The position numbers and the translations under genes are program-made. Shown piece after piece: positions 8,799 through 16,701 of a DNA stretch of 64,000 nucleotides (position 1 is the stretch's first letter; each line of letters starts with the position of its first letter). This DNA comes from a bacterium D16-76 (GTDB lineage Bacteria; Bacillota; Clostridia; Oscillospirales; Acutalibacteraceae), in NCBI GenBank assembly GCA_009917445.1, contig QZEE01000007.1, forward strand, positions 62,001 to 126,000. Direction: 5' to 3'. The notes under the pieces were generated by a model that was given only the letters and a program-made list of their open reading frames with translations, did not search any database and was not told where the DNA came from.

Positions 8799-10025
8799 TT
8801 ATTTATCGTAGGTGAGACCCTTCTTGGCCTGCACCTTGATGGGCAGCCCAAACAGGTTGATGAACCCGGCCGAATCCGCCTGGTTATAGACCTCATCCTC
8901 GTCAAAGGTGGCGATTTCTTCGTCATAAAGCGAATAGGGGCTGGTGACGCCTGCGTCGATGATATTGCCCTTATAGAGCTTTAATTTTACATCGCCTGTC
9001 ACGGTCTCCTGGGTGGAGTCCACAAAAGCCGACAGGGCCTGCCGCAAGGGGGTGTACCACTGGCCGTTATAGACCAGGTCGGCAAATTTCAGCGCAATCT
9101 GCTGCTTGTAGTGATAGGTCTCCTTATCCAAGCACAGCTCTTCCAGCTTGTTGTGGGCGTGGTAGAGGATGGTGCCGCCGGGGGTCTCATACACGCCCCG
9201 GGACTTCATGCCTACCAGCCGGTTTTCAATGATGTCGGCCAGGCCCACACCGTTTTCGCCGCCCAGCTTGTTCAGGGCTTCCACCATCTGGGTGCCGTTT
9301 AGCTCCTTGCCGTCTAGAGCGGTGGGTACGCCCTTTTCAAAGTGCAGGGTGATGGTGGTGGGCACGTCCGGCGCCGCCAGAGGGGACACCCCCAGCTCCA
9401 AAAAGCCGGGCTTCTCATACTGGGGCTCGTTGGCGGGGTCTTCCAAATCCAGCCCTTCGTGGGACAGGTGCCACAGGTTCTTATCCTTAGAGTAGTTGGT
9501 CTCCCGGTTGATTTTCAGCGGGATGTTATGGGCCTCCGCATACTCGATCTCTTCTTCACGGGATTTGATATCCCAAATGCGCCAGGGCGCAATAATAGTC
9601 ATGTCCGGGGCGTAGGCCTTAATAGCCAGCTCAAACCGTACCTGGTCATTGCCCTTGCCCGTGCAGCCATGGCAGATGGCGTCGGCCCCTTCCTTCTTGG
9701 CAATCTCTACAATGCCCTTAGCAATAATGGGACGGGCAAAAGAGGTGCCCAGCAGGTACTTGTTCTCATACACAGCCCCGGCCTTTACCGTGGGGTACAC
9801 ATAATCCTGCACAAATTCTTCCTTCAAATCCAGCACGTACAGCTTGCTGGCCCCGGTCTTCTTGGCCTTTTCCTCCAAGCCGTCCAGCTCGGTGCCTTGG
9901 CCTACGTCGCCCGACACGGCGATGACCTCGCAGTTGTTATAGTTCTCTTTCAGCCAAGGGATGATAATAGAAGTATCCAATCCCCCCGAGTACGCCAGCA
10001 CAACTTTCTTGATTTCCTTTGCCAT
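8799..10025 (-). CDS. argG: Argininosuccinate synthase
   Basis: Condenses citrulline with aspartate using ATP. The N-type ATP pyrophosphatase loop [11 protein letters not shown] is at about residues 9-19, and the [13 protein letters not shown] block lies near residue 120; both are diagnostic. The length of 408 residues is normal. The ATG at 10025 follows AAAGGAAG. It is the first gene of the arginine operon, directly behind a sigma-A-like promoter (10092-10119) and an ARG-box-like operator (10128-10141), so arginine repression by an ArgR/AhrC-type protein is likely. Confidence 0.97.
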   Translation of the reverse strand: MAKEIKKVVLAYSGGLDTSIIIPWLKENYNNCEVIAVSGDVGQGTELDGLEEKAKKTGASKLYVLDLKEEFVQDYVYPTVKAGAVYENKYLLGTSFARPIIAKGIVEIAKKEGADAICHGCTGKGNDQVRFELAIKAYAPDMTIIAPWRIWDIKSREEEIEYAEAHNIPLKINRETNYSKDKNLWHLSHEGLDLEDPANEPQYEKPGFLELGVSPLAAPDVPTTITLHFEKGVPTALDGKELNGTQMVEALNKLGGENGVGLADIIENRLVGMKSRGVYETPGGTILYHAHNKLEELCLDKETYHYKQQIALKFADLVYNGQWYTPLRQALSAFVDSTQETVTGDVKLKLYKGNIIDAGVTSPYSLYDEEIATFDEDEVYNQADSAGFINLFGLPIKVQAKKGLTYDK

Positions 10026-10091
10026 ATGTATCTTCCTTTCCCTGCGTTTCCGCTATGTAATTTCATGTCCAGCTTTCTTTCTGTAGTCATT

Positions 10092-10119
10092 ATTATACAC
10101 CATCCTCCGGAAAAATCAA
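10092..10119 (-). promoter_or_regulatory. Promoter of the arginine operon
   Basis: On the minus strand TTGATT (10119-10114) and TATAAT (10097-10092) are separated by 16 bases. The predicted start lies about 60 bases upstream of the argG ATG. No other good promoter is seen between here and argF. Confidence 0.7.
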
Positions 10120-10127
10120 GAGGCAAA

Positions 10128-10141
10128 TGTATATTTATGCA
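10128..10141 (-). promoter_or_regulatory. ARG-box-like operator
   Basis: The minus-strand 14-mer TGCATAAATATACA matches the ArgR/AhrC half-site pattern TGMATWWWWATKCA at 13 of 14 positions. It lies just upstream of the -35 element of the argG promoter, a place suited to repression by blocking RNA polymerase. No regulator gene for it is in the window. Confidence 0.55.
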
Positions 10142-10365
10142 GAGTTTTCAAAAAAAGAGGGATAGAGCAGAAACCTCTGCACCATCCACAACATTTTCTG
10201 GTTTATTTGCACAAATACCAGCCCTACACAGCAGGCTATTGCTGTTTCTAAAAAATCATGACCCGCTTGATATACACAGTATGCAGAAAAGTATGCATGC
10301 TGCCCCGCATCCCGGCACGGTTAGCTGCCGGCACACACCATCCCAAGAGCCCGCAGCGTAATACC
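10142..10365. other. Rest of the gap between argG promoter and the TVP38 gene
   Basis: Apart from the promoter and operator, this A+T-richer gap shows a TGCATA direct repeat near 10281-10298 that could be a degraded second operator, but its spacing does not fit an ARG box. No open reading frame here has a ribosome-binding site, and no strong terminator for the upstream TVP38 gene was found. Confidence 0.35.
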
Positions 10366-11046
10366 TTACCCCCGTCGGGCCGCAAACCGTTTATAAACCA
10401 GCAGGCCCGCCCCGCTGATTACGGCTGTGCCCACAAAAACCCAAACGGCCGCCGTATAATTGGCGCACCCCAGTGCATCCCCGCCAATAGTAGAAGTCAC
10501 TACCGAAGGGATACGCGCTGTCAGCGTCAAAAAAATCCAAAAGGGAAGCTTCATGGGCGTTAGGCCTGCCGCGTAGGTCAGCAGGTCTTTGGGGGTTCCG
10601 GGTATCAAAAAGAGTACATAGGCAAGCAGGTTTAACCGCTTCTCATTTTGCAGAAGCCTCATACTCTTCAGCTTTTCTTCGCTAAAGAATATCCGCACAA
10701 ACCTAGCCCCAAACCGCCGCACAAATAGAAATACCGCTGTCCCGCCCAGCAGGGCCCCCAATAAGCACAGCGCCGTGCCCTCTACTGCGCCAAAAGCGTA
10801 CCCCGCACCGATTTCCAGGGGTTCGCCCGGTATGAATGCCACCACGATTTGCAGCGCCATCATCCCCACAAAAGCCGCCTTAGCCCATACGCCCCACTCC
10901 TGCACCCACTCCCGGAAAACCTCCGGCTGCGACACCAGCTCTAAAATAGGCCCGCCGGCCCACACGCACAGCACACCCATTACCGCCAGCCCTACAGCCA
11001 GCCCTACCGCCGCCCAAATCTTCTTCCTTTTCTGCCTTTCCACCAT
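10366..11046 (-). CDS. TVP38/TMEM64 (DedA-like) membrane protein
   Basis: A 226-residue integral membrane protein with about five or six hydrophobic segments. The blocks FIPGEPLEIGAGYAFG (near residues 72-87) and FLIPGTPKDLLTYAAG (near 146-161) are the paired re-entrant motifs of the VTT/DedA superfamily, whose members are involved in lipid scrambling and envelope homeostasis. A positively charged N-terminus (VERQKRKK) faces the cytosol. The ATG at 11046 is preceded by GGGAGG, but that site lies inside a long perfect hairpin with a terminator form (11045-11100), so expression is probably conditional. It follows hflX. Confidence 0.85.
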   Translation of the reverse strand: MVERQKRKKIWAAVGLAVGLAVMGVLCVWAGGPILELVSQPEVFREWVQEWGVWAKAAFVGMMALQIVVAFIPGEPLEIGAGYAFGAVEGTALCLLGALLGGTAVFLFVRRFGARFVRIFFSEEKLKSMRLLQNEKRLNLLAYVLFLIPGTPKDLLTYAAGLTPMKLPFWIFLTLTARIPSVVTSTIGGDALGCANYTAAVWVFVGTAVISGAGLLVYKRFAARRG

Positions 11047-11100
11047 ATAAAAACCTCCCGCAGCCTTTTTCTGGCTTTAGTATACGGGAGGTTTTTATAT
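11045..11100 (-). promoter_or_regulatory. Perfect hairpin covering the TVP38 ribosome-binding site
   Basis: A 16-base perfect inverted repeat (ATATAAAAACCTCCCG and its complement) occupies 11045-11060 and 11085-11100 with a 24-base spacer. On the minus strand the 3' arm reads CGGGAGGTTTTTATAT, so it contains the Shine-Dalgarno and the first bases of the ATG, and the GC stem is followed by a U-run like an intrinsic terminator. It can end hflX transcription, hide the start site, or both. A matching T-run also follows on the plus strand. Confidence 0.6.
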
Positions 11101-11258
11101 TTTTTTCAGAGATAACCCTTACATTTCAAAAAACTTTCTTTACAAATTCCTTACTGCACCCCAGCGCCCGGCAAGCCAAAGGTAAAAAGAACAGTAGAAG
11201 TATTTCCAATACACACGGCCCAAAAAACTCACCGGCCACCATACCCGGCAACATCCCG

Positions 11259-12554
11259 TCAAAGCCACGGCTCCTGCTCTTCCTCCCGGGGCTGCAAATC
11301 AAATTCCCGCACCAGGCCATAAAGCCGTTCATCTACCCGTGCCGTCACGCGCAGCCCCTCTGCTACATATTCTTCTTTCAGCACCGCGCCGTCTTCCCGC
11401 AGCCTGGCGGCCATGCCGCTTTTTGAGAAGGGCAGCAGCAGCTCTACCTCAAACATTTTCTCTGGCAGGTTTTCTTCAACCTTTTGTAAAAGCTGGTCTA
11501 TTCCTGTCCCGTTTAAGGCGCTCAACCGCACCGCCCCGGGCAGGTGCGGTGCAAATTCCGCTCCCGCCACGGCATCCCATTTGTTCAGCACCGGTATTAC
11601 CGGCCGGCCCGCGCTACCCAGCTCCTGCAAAAGCCGCTCTGTCACGGCTAAATGCTCCCGGGCTTCCTGCGAGCTGGCATCGCAGATATTCAGCAAAATA
11701 TCCGCACTTGCCGCCTGCTCTAAGGTGGACTTAAACGCCTCTACCAAATGATGCGGCAGCCTGCGCAAAAGCCCTACGGTGTCAATAAGCATGACCGTTT
11801 TGCCCCCCGGCAGCTTCAACGCCCGGGCCGTCGGGTCCAACGTGGCGAAAAGCTTATCTTCAGCCAGCACGCCCGCTTGGGTCAAACGGTTCATTAAGGT
11901 GCTTTTCCCGGCATTGGTGTACCCCACCAGCGCTACGGTCACGGTACCGTTTTTCTTCCGTCTCTTGTCTATGACGCTTCGCGAAGCCTCCACCTGCTTC
12001 AGCTGCTCCTTTAAACTCCCGATCCGCCTGCGGATGTGACGGCGGTCGGTCTCCAACTTCGTTTCACCCGGGCCCCTGGTGCCAATGCCGCCCCCCAACC
12101 GGGAAAGCGACGTGCCCTGCCCTGAAAGCCTGGGCAGCATATACCGCAGCTGGGCCAGCTCTACTTGCAGTTTCCCTTCCTTGCTGCGGGCACGCAGGGC
12201 GAAGATGTCCAAAATCAGCATAGTGCGGTCGATTACCCGCACGCCGCAAAGCTTCTCTAAATTCCGGATCTGGGTAGGGCTCAGCTCCCGGTCAAAGATT
12301 ACCAGGTCCAGCCCTTCCTGCTTCACCAGCTCCCCAGCCTCTTCTGCCATCCCCGACCCCAAACACGTGGCCGTGTCCGGCGCAGGCCGCTTCTGTACTA
12401 AGGTAAAGGCAGGCTCGGCCCCTGCGCTGCGGGTAAGCTCTTCCAACTCTGCCAAAGAAGATTCCTGGTCAAACTCCCCAGTGTCCAGCCCCACCAGCAG
12501 CGCCCGGGGCGGCTGCTCTTCCCTCACAAAATGACCCTGTCCTGTCAAATGCAT
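11259..12554 (-). CDS. hflX: Ribosome-associated GTPase HflX
   Basis: A TRAFAC-class GTPase that binds the 50S subunit and splits stalled ribosomes under stress. The N-terminal HflX domain ends with the glycine-rich GGGIGTRGPGETKLE (residues 154-168), a coiled stretch follows, then the G domain: G1 GYTNAGKST (211-219), G3 DTVGLL, G4 NKWD and a G5-like SALNG. The length of 431 residues is typical. The ATG at 12554 follows GGAGGG. It is separated from the serine hydrolase gene by 180 bases and may share its transcript. Confidence 0.95.
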   Translation of the reverse strand: MHLTGQGHFVREEQPPRALLVGLDTGEFDQESSLAELEELTRSAGAEPAFTLVQKRPAPDTATCLGSGMAEEAGELVKQEGLDLVIFDRELSPTQIRNLEKLCGVRVIDRTMLILDIFALRARSKEGKLQVELAQLRYMLPRLSGQGTSLSRLGGGIGTRGPGETKLETDRRHIRRRIGSLKEQLKQVEASRSVIDKRRKKNGTVTVALVGYTNAGKSTLMNRLTQAGVLAEDKLFATLDPTARALKLPGGKTVMLIDTVGLLRRLPHHLVEAFKSTLEQAASADILLNICDASSQEAREHLAVTERLLQELGSAGRPVIPVLNKWDAVAGAEFAPHLPGAVRLSALNGTGIDQLLQKVEENLPEKMFEVELLLPFSKSGMAARLREDGAVLKEEYVAEGLRVTARVDERLYGLVREFDLQPREEEQEPWL

Positions 12555-12734
12555 GCCCTCCGTTATCCTTCATTTGTTCCTTTTACACGCTTAAACTCCA
12601 CCGTCTTCCCCCTTCTGGGGGGCTAGCCTCTTCCTTATATCGCACAAAGGAATGGTTCAGCACCGTTCCCAGCTCCTCAAGCCCTTACACACAACCTTTC
12701 CCAAGCCTCTAAATAGCGGCATAGCACGTCATGC
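12555..12734. other. Short gap between the serine hydrolase gene and hflX
   Basis: I see only a weak G-run/C-run palindrome near 12611-12630 and no clear promoter, terminator or small gene. Confidence 0.3.
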
Positions 12735-13613
12735 TCACGCTTCCCCTTTCAGCAGCTGGGGCTGGCATTCCATCAGGAAATCCAGCAGCTTCCGCTGGTC
12801 TAAAAGCTCGGCGTTTGTGCAAATGACGGCGTCCTCCTCTGGGAAAACCAAGGCATACTGGCCATACTTGCCGTCTGCCCGGAAGGAATCCCGCTCTCCC
12901 CGCCAGAACAGGTACCCATAGCCCTGCTCACCATTTTCTATCTGCTTCTTGGCGGCCTCCTTCAAATACGCCTCTGGCACCAACTGCCTGCCGTCCCACC
13001 GGCCCTTTTGCAGCAACAGCCTGCCAAACTTTAACAGCTCGGTAACGCACAGAAACAGCCCTCCGGCCCCAAAGGTAAAACCTTGGGGATCCGTCTCCCA
13101 AGTAGGCCGCTGGATACCCATGGGCGCAAAAAGCCTGGGGGTTAAGTAGCTTACCAGGTCGCAGCCAGACCGGCGCTGCACCAGCACCCCAGCCAGGTAC
13201 GGACCCACATTATTATACACAAATTTTTCCCCAGGCGCATACTCAAAAGGCAGGCTGAGCGCGTACCGTACCCAGTCCTCCTCCTGCAAAAAGGGCCGCT
13301 GTTCGCCCATCAGATACCCCTTGCCCTGGCCCAAGCCCATAGTCAGCAAGTCCCGCACAGTAGCCTTTTGCAGATTTTCCCCGGCGCACTCCGGCACTTC
13401 TTTCGGGAACGCATCGACCAACCGTTCCTCTAAAGAGAGCAGCCCTTCGCCCAGGGCTATGCCCACCGCCGCGCTGGTAAAGCTCTTGCTGGCCGAATAC
13501 TGGTTACGCCGCATCTCGCTGTCGTAGTCCTTAGAGAGCACCAAAGTGCCCTCCTTCCACACCCGCAAATTCAACAGACGCAGTTCCCGCGCCCTTTCGT
13601 CAAAGCCCTTCAC
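12735..13613 (-). CDS. Serine hydrolase of the beta-lactamase/PBP-C family
   Basis: A 292-residue protein with the SxxK motif SASK at residues 40-43 and a YNN (YxN-type) motif at about 133-135. These place it in the class C beta-lactamase/DD-peptidase-like hydrolases, which act on esters, amides or cell-wall peptides. There is no signal peptide, so it should be cytosolic, unlike true beta-lactamases. The start is a GTG at 13613, 9 bases after AGGAG. The ending KxG-type motif is not obvious. Substrate is unknown; it could be an esterase. Confidence 0.8.
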   Translation of the reverse strand: MKGFDERARELRLLNLRVWKEGTLVLSKDYDSEMRRNQYSASKSFTSAAVGIALGEGLLSLEERLVDAFPKEVPECAGENLQKATVRDLLTMGLGQGKGYLMGEQRPFLQEEDWVRYALSLPFEYAPGEKFVYNNVGPYLAGVLVQRRSGCDLVSYLTPRLFAPMGIQRPTWETDPQGFTFGAGGLFLCVTELLKFGRLLLQKGRWDGRQLVPEAYLKEAAKKQIENGEQGYGYLFWRGERDSFRADGKYGQYALVFPEEDAVICTNAELLDQRKLLDFLMECQPQLLKGEA

Positions 13614-13682
13614 ACAAATCCGCTCCTCTCCTGGCCCAAGGCCTGTGTTTTGCTTTTATTATAGCAAATCCATACCAGCCCG

Positions 13683-13850
13683 TCAATGCGTCACAAAGGC
13701 TATCCCTCTTTTGGAGACACCCGCATAATAAAGGTCCTTCGGCATTTCGATATACTCCTGTGCCCTGCCTATGAATTCCCGGATGCACATTTCCCTCATA
13801 GGAGAGAGGATAGACCAAGAGTAAGAAGATAAAAGGTCCTTGAAATTCAT
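13683..13850 (-). CDS. Possible 55-residue small protein
   Basis: A short frame from the ATG at 13850 to a TGA at 13683 encodes a hydrophilic peptide beginning MNFKDLLSSYSW and ending GIAFVTH. There is no clear ribosome-binding site before the ATG, and I recognise no relative. It may be a fragment of a decayed gene in the long intergenic region upstream of the serine hydrolase. Listed at low confidence because its composition looks more protein-like than the surrounding sequence. Confidence 0.25.
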   Translation of the reverse strand: MNFKDLLSSYSWSILSPMREMCIREFIGRAQEYIEMPKDLYYAGVSKRGIAFVTH

Positions 13851-13900
13851 GTTGAGTTTATCACACTAACTGCGTAAAGACAAGGAAGAATGCCTGGAGA

Positions 13901-13958
13901 CAGAAAGTCCCGCTTGGATGAATGCTGTGCACTTCATTAATCCAGGCGGGACCTTCTG
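13901..13958. repeat. Large inverted repeat downstream of the ACP gene
   Basis: GTCCCGCTTGGA (13907-13918) pairs with 13941-13952 with a single G-U, and outer bases CAGAA/TTCTG extend the stem. It lies past the acyl-carrier-protein gene on its strand and may end that operon, although no strong U-run follows. Confidence 0.45.
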
Positions 13959-14397
13959 CTTTCCTTACCCCATTCGGCCTTTTTTACTTCTCCCCTAAGA
14001 ATATCACACTTTCGCCGGGGGTATTTCATATGCAGGCAAAGCCCTGTGATACTAGCCACGTGTTACGTTACGTTGGTGTGGTCTGACCCTGCGTACTATC
14101 CTTATCTGCAGCCCGTAAACGGGCCTTTTAGAAGTTTCCCATGGCATTTGCAATTCCATTTCGTAATGTGCAAGCGCAAGTTCCTTGTACTAACTATTTT
14201 GGGCATCCAGCTAAATCTCTTCCATTTGTTGTTACTTGCCGTTGTCAGACCGCAACCTTATTCTAAAACAAAAGGTGTTTTTCTTTCTACATCATCGCCA
14301 AATAGCTTCTTTTGAACCACTCGCCTAGCGAGTGGTTTTCGGTAGACAAAAAGAGCCCACAGCGTCATGCCGAGGGCCCTTTCTACTAGATAAATTT
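13959..14397. other. Gene-free region with two palindromes, possible IS200/IS605 remnant
   Basis: No credible coding sequence was found on either strand. Two compact palindromes bound about 225 bases: GCCCGTAAACGGGC at 14111-14124, and a 10-bp stem around CTA at 14315-14337 (AACCACTCGC and its complement). Subterminal hairpins at both ends are typical of IS200/IS605 elements and their transposase-free derivatives. The interior shows no TnpA or TnpB match by eye, so this is only a candidate. Confidence 0.3.
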
Positions 14398-14640
14398 TTA
14401 CCGGGCACGGTCTTGGATGATACCGGCCATCTCGCCCACGTTGCGCATGGAAGAGATTTCGCCCATTTTGAACTTCATACGGAACTCCCGCTCTACCGCA
14501 CTAATGAGGGTGATGTGCTCTAGGCTGTCCCAGTCCTCAATATCATCTGCGGTGGTCTGGGGGGTGACCCGGATACTGGGGTCGTCAAATACGTCTTGGA
14601 AAACCTTATTGAGCCGTGCAAAAATTTCTCTTCCGTCCAT
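14398..14640 (-). CDS. Acyl carrier protein
   Basis: An 80-residue acidic carrier protein with the phosphopantetheine site DWDSLEHI, the serine being residue 39. The prosthetic group would be added by a transferase encoded elsewhere. It is not the fatty-acid AcpP by context: it is the last gene of the TPM-MBOAT-DHHW-FkbH cluster, and FkbH-like enzymes are known to load glyceryl or related units onto a dedicated carrier. The ATG at 14640 follows AAGGAGAGG. A 252-base gap filled by a hairpin repeat separates it from FkbH. I infer that it is the FkbH partner, in the place DltC holds in the dlt operon. Confidence 0.9.
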   Translation of the reverse strand: MDGREIFARLNKVFQDVFDDPSIRVTPQTTADDIEDWDSLEHITLISAVEREFRMKFKMGEISSMRNVGEMAGIIQDRAR

Positions 14641-14687
14641 AAATTTAGCCTCTCCTTGTATTCAAAAATTCTGCTTTTGGGGGAAAG

Positions 14688-14889
14688 GTCGTGGGGCGCT
14701 GCCCCACACCCCGCTGGCGCTTTTTATGGCCTTCGGCAAGGTCGCCTCCGGCGGGCAAGGGCTTTGCCCCTGCACCCCACCACCTTTGAAAAGGTGGACG
14801 AAACTTTTGCCTGCGCCCCCATAAAAACCAGCAAGTTTAGGATCAAACCCTTTTTAAAGGGTTTGCGGGGGGCGGGGCAGAGCCCTGCT
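14688..14889 (+). repeat. Dispersed hairpin repeat, copy B (FkbH-ACP gap)
   Basis: A long copy starts with GGGGCGCTGCCCC (14693-14705) and ACACCC. It continues with GGCCTTCGGCAAGG, GGGCAAGGGCTTTGCCC and CCACCTTTGAAAAGGTGG stem-loops, and ends in AAACCCTTTTTAAAGGGTTT. It fills the space between the FkbH stop and the ACP ribosome-binding site and shares blocks with the copy at 21399. Confidence 0.65.
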
Positions 14890-14892
14890 GCC

Positions 14893-16683
14893 TTAACCTT
14901 CCAGGTTGCCGACAACTTCAATCACATGACACTTAGGCATGTAACCCTCCAAAGGCAATTCCCAAGTGGTGGTGCCGTCAAGGGTCTCGCCTGTTTTGCT
15001 AAAACCAAAGCTCTCATAAAGCCCCTTTACCATGCCATTTTTAGCGGTAGGAATGTAGGTACCCCGAATAGCCGTCAACCCCGCCTGCTGGCAACGCTTT
15101 ACCAACTCGTCCAACATAGCTAACTCCATGTCACGCTTGAGCACCCGGCAGCTCATCAGCCACAGCTGAATGTCCAGCACCGTGCCCAGCTTTTGGCCGA
15201 TTGTCACAGCCACCACACCGTTATCGCCAAACTTATCTACCAGCTTTCCATATAGGCGGATGTAATCTGGGCTTTGGTAAACGGCTTCCATTTCTGATGG
15301 AGTATAGCGGCGGGTGGTCAAATTGAACTGGTTGCTTTTGTTGGTCAACTGGGTAATGCGCCCCAAGTACACCGGCAAAAAGTCGTCAATGACAGCCCGC
15401 ATTTCCAGGCTTTTCAGATACTCTGCGTAGTCCCCAAAGGACGCCTGCTGCTGGGCCCGTTGAAGGTTTGCCTTGTACATATCCCCGCGCTTGCGGTCGT
15501 CTTCGCTGAAAGTAGTGGTTTCAAAGTAACCGCCCCGGTCAATGGCGGCCATATAATTTTCTACCCCTTCCATCTGGGGGGCAATGACCCCAGGCAGCTG
15601 GGCCTCTACAATAGCCCGCTCGGCAGGGTTGTCATCGGCAAAAACGATGGCTTCGGACAGGATATTCAGCTCTTGGGCAGTTTCGGCAATGTTGCGGTCC
15701 TTGTTCTCCCAGTTTGCCTTGATGACAATAAAATCATCGGGACGCAAAGCCCCTTCTGGGTGGTTGAGACCTGCCAAGGCGTTTTCTTCATCATTTTTCG
15801 AACACACGGTAAGAAGGATACCAATGTCCTTAAGCCTCTTTACGTAATTTTGGAACTCATAGTAGGACTGGCTTACTCCAGTCTCCTGGCCGATTTCGAT
15901 GCCGTCCACGCCGTCATCCCCAACTACGCCGCCCCATAGGGTGTTGTCCAAATCCAAGGCTAAAGCTTTCTTATTTTTGCCGTATAGGGATTTAACGATA
16001 TGGGCTACGCTAAAGGCACAGGCAGGCATAGCTTCTGGAACCATGGCGTACTTGTACAGGTTCCAGTAAGCGGGATCGGCCCAGTGTAAAAGGCCGAAAT
16101 CCCCGGAAAGGTAGTCTAAGTCGTTAATGTAAAAATCCCGGTGCTCTTGGGCGTACTGGGCAAAAGCCTGGTTCAGCCGCCGGGTAAAATGGGTGCGGCC
16201 ATGGATGTCCCAACCGTCCCGGTTTCCTAACAAGCGGGTGTAGGGCATTTCAAAGTTATTCTGAAGAATGGGGCAATGGAAGCGCTCTGTCAAAGCCTGC
16301 CACATGCCTTGGAATTTTGTGAGCTCAGCCGCAAATTTATCCTCCACCTCTTGGGGCGAATCGGCTATGCTAGGCCAGTTCGCCACATTGCGCCCACTGG
16401 TGTGCAGCCAGATAAGGTCGGGCTCAAAATCCAGCAGCTCTTTTGGCGGGAACATGGCGTCCTGATAATACTGGGCGTACTCAGACTCGTAAAACTGGGG
16501 CTCAATGCCCGCGTCCAACAAAAACAGCTCCAAAAGCTTTATGAGCTCACTGGTGGTAGAGCCGCCCAGAACCGCAACCTTCTTTTGCAGCCTAGAGGCC
16601 CCGTCCCCCAGCAGCGCCCGCCGCAAGGCCTTTTTCTTGGCGATAATCGTTCCGGGGTCAAAGGGGTAAGTCAGCTCCCGCAT
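14893..16683 (-). CDS. FkbH-like HAD-IIIC protein with C-terminal GNAT-like domain
   Basis: A 596-residue cytosolic protein. The N-terminal third (about 1-230) has an SGNH-like opening VAVLGGSTTSEL. A HAD phosphatase core follows with motif I DLDNTLWGG (catalytic Asp 244 and 246), motif II TVCSKND (near 292) and motif IV FADDNPAE (near 348). The C-terminal part (about 420-590) looks like a GNAT fold. Characterised FkbH proteins take 1,3-bisphosphoglycerate, dephosphorylate it and place the glyceryl unit on a carrier protein. The ATG at 16683 follows AAAGGAG, 18 bases after the DHHW gene, so it belongs to that operon. I infer it charges the ACP encoded downstream; the exact acyl unit is unproved. 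Confidence 0.88.
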   Translation of the reverse strand: MRELTYPFDPGTIIAKKKALRRALLGDGASRLQKKVAVLGGSTTSELIKLLELFLLDAGIEPQFYESEYAQYYQDAMFPPKELLDFEPDLIWLHTSGRNVANWPSIADSPQEVEDKFAAELTKFQGMWQALTERFHCPILQNNFEMPYTRLLGNRDGWDIHGRTHFTRRLNQAFAQYAQEHRDFYINDLDYLSGDFGLLHWADPAYWNLYKYAMVPEAMPACAFSVAHIVKSLYGKNKKALALDLDNTLWGGVVGDDGVDGIEIGQETGVSQSYYEFQNYVKRLKDIGILLTVCSKNDEENALAGLNHPEGALRPDDFIVIKANWENKDRNIAETAQELNILSEAIVFADDNPAERAIVEAQLPGVIAPQMEGVENYMAAIDRGGYFETTTFSEDDRKRGDMYKANLQRAQQQASFGDYAEYLKSLEMRAVIDDFLPVYLGRITQLTNKSNQFNLTTRRYTPSEMEAVYQSPDYIRLYGKLVDKFGDNGVVAVTIGQKLGTVLDIQLWLMSCRVLKRDMELAMLDELVKRCQQAGLTAIRGTYIPTAKNGMVKGLYESFGFSKTGETLDGTTTWELPLEGYMPKCHVIEVVGNLEG

Positions 16684-16701
16684 ACATCCCCGCTCCTTTC
16701 C

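Noticed and set aside
10281-10298. A second ARG box before argG
   Set aside because: TGCATA occurs twice, but the half-site spacing and A/T centre do not fit the ArgR pattern; it is not called as an operator.
9342-10361. A 339-residue plus-strand frame opposite argG and its promoter
   Set aside because: It runs through the argG promoter and operator and has no family features; argG is certain on the other strand.
11126-11332. A 68-residue minus-strand frame overlapping the end of hflX
   Set aside because: It is in a different frame from hflX, starts inside it and has no Shine-Dalgarno; the hydrophobic stretch seems accidental.
12735-13613. A true secreted beta-lactamase conferring resistance
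   Set aside because: SxxK and YxN are present, but there is no signal peptide and the context does not suggest resistance; only a generic serine hydrolase is supported.
14046-14315. An 89-residue plus-strand frame in the ACP-serine hydrolase gap
   Set aside because: No ribosome-binding site, leucine-rich low-information sequence, and it spans a palindrome; treated as non-coding.
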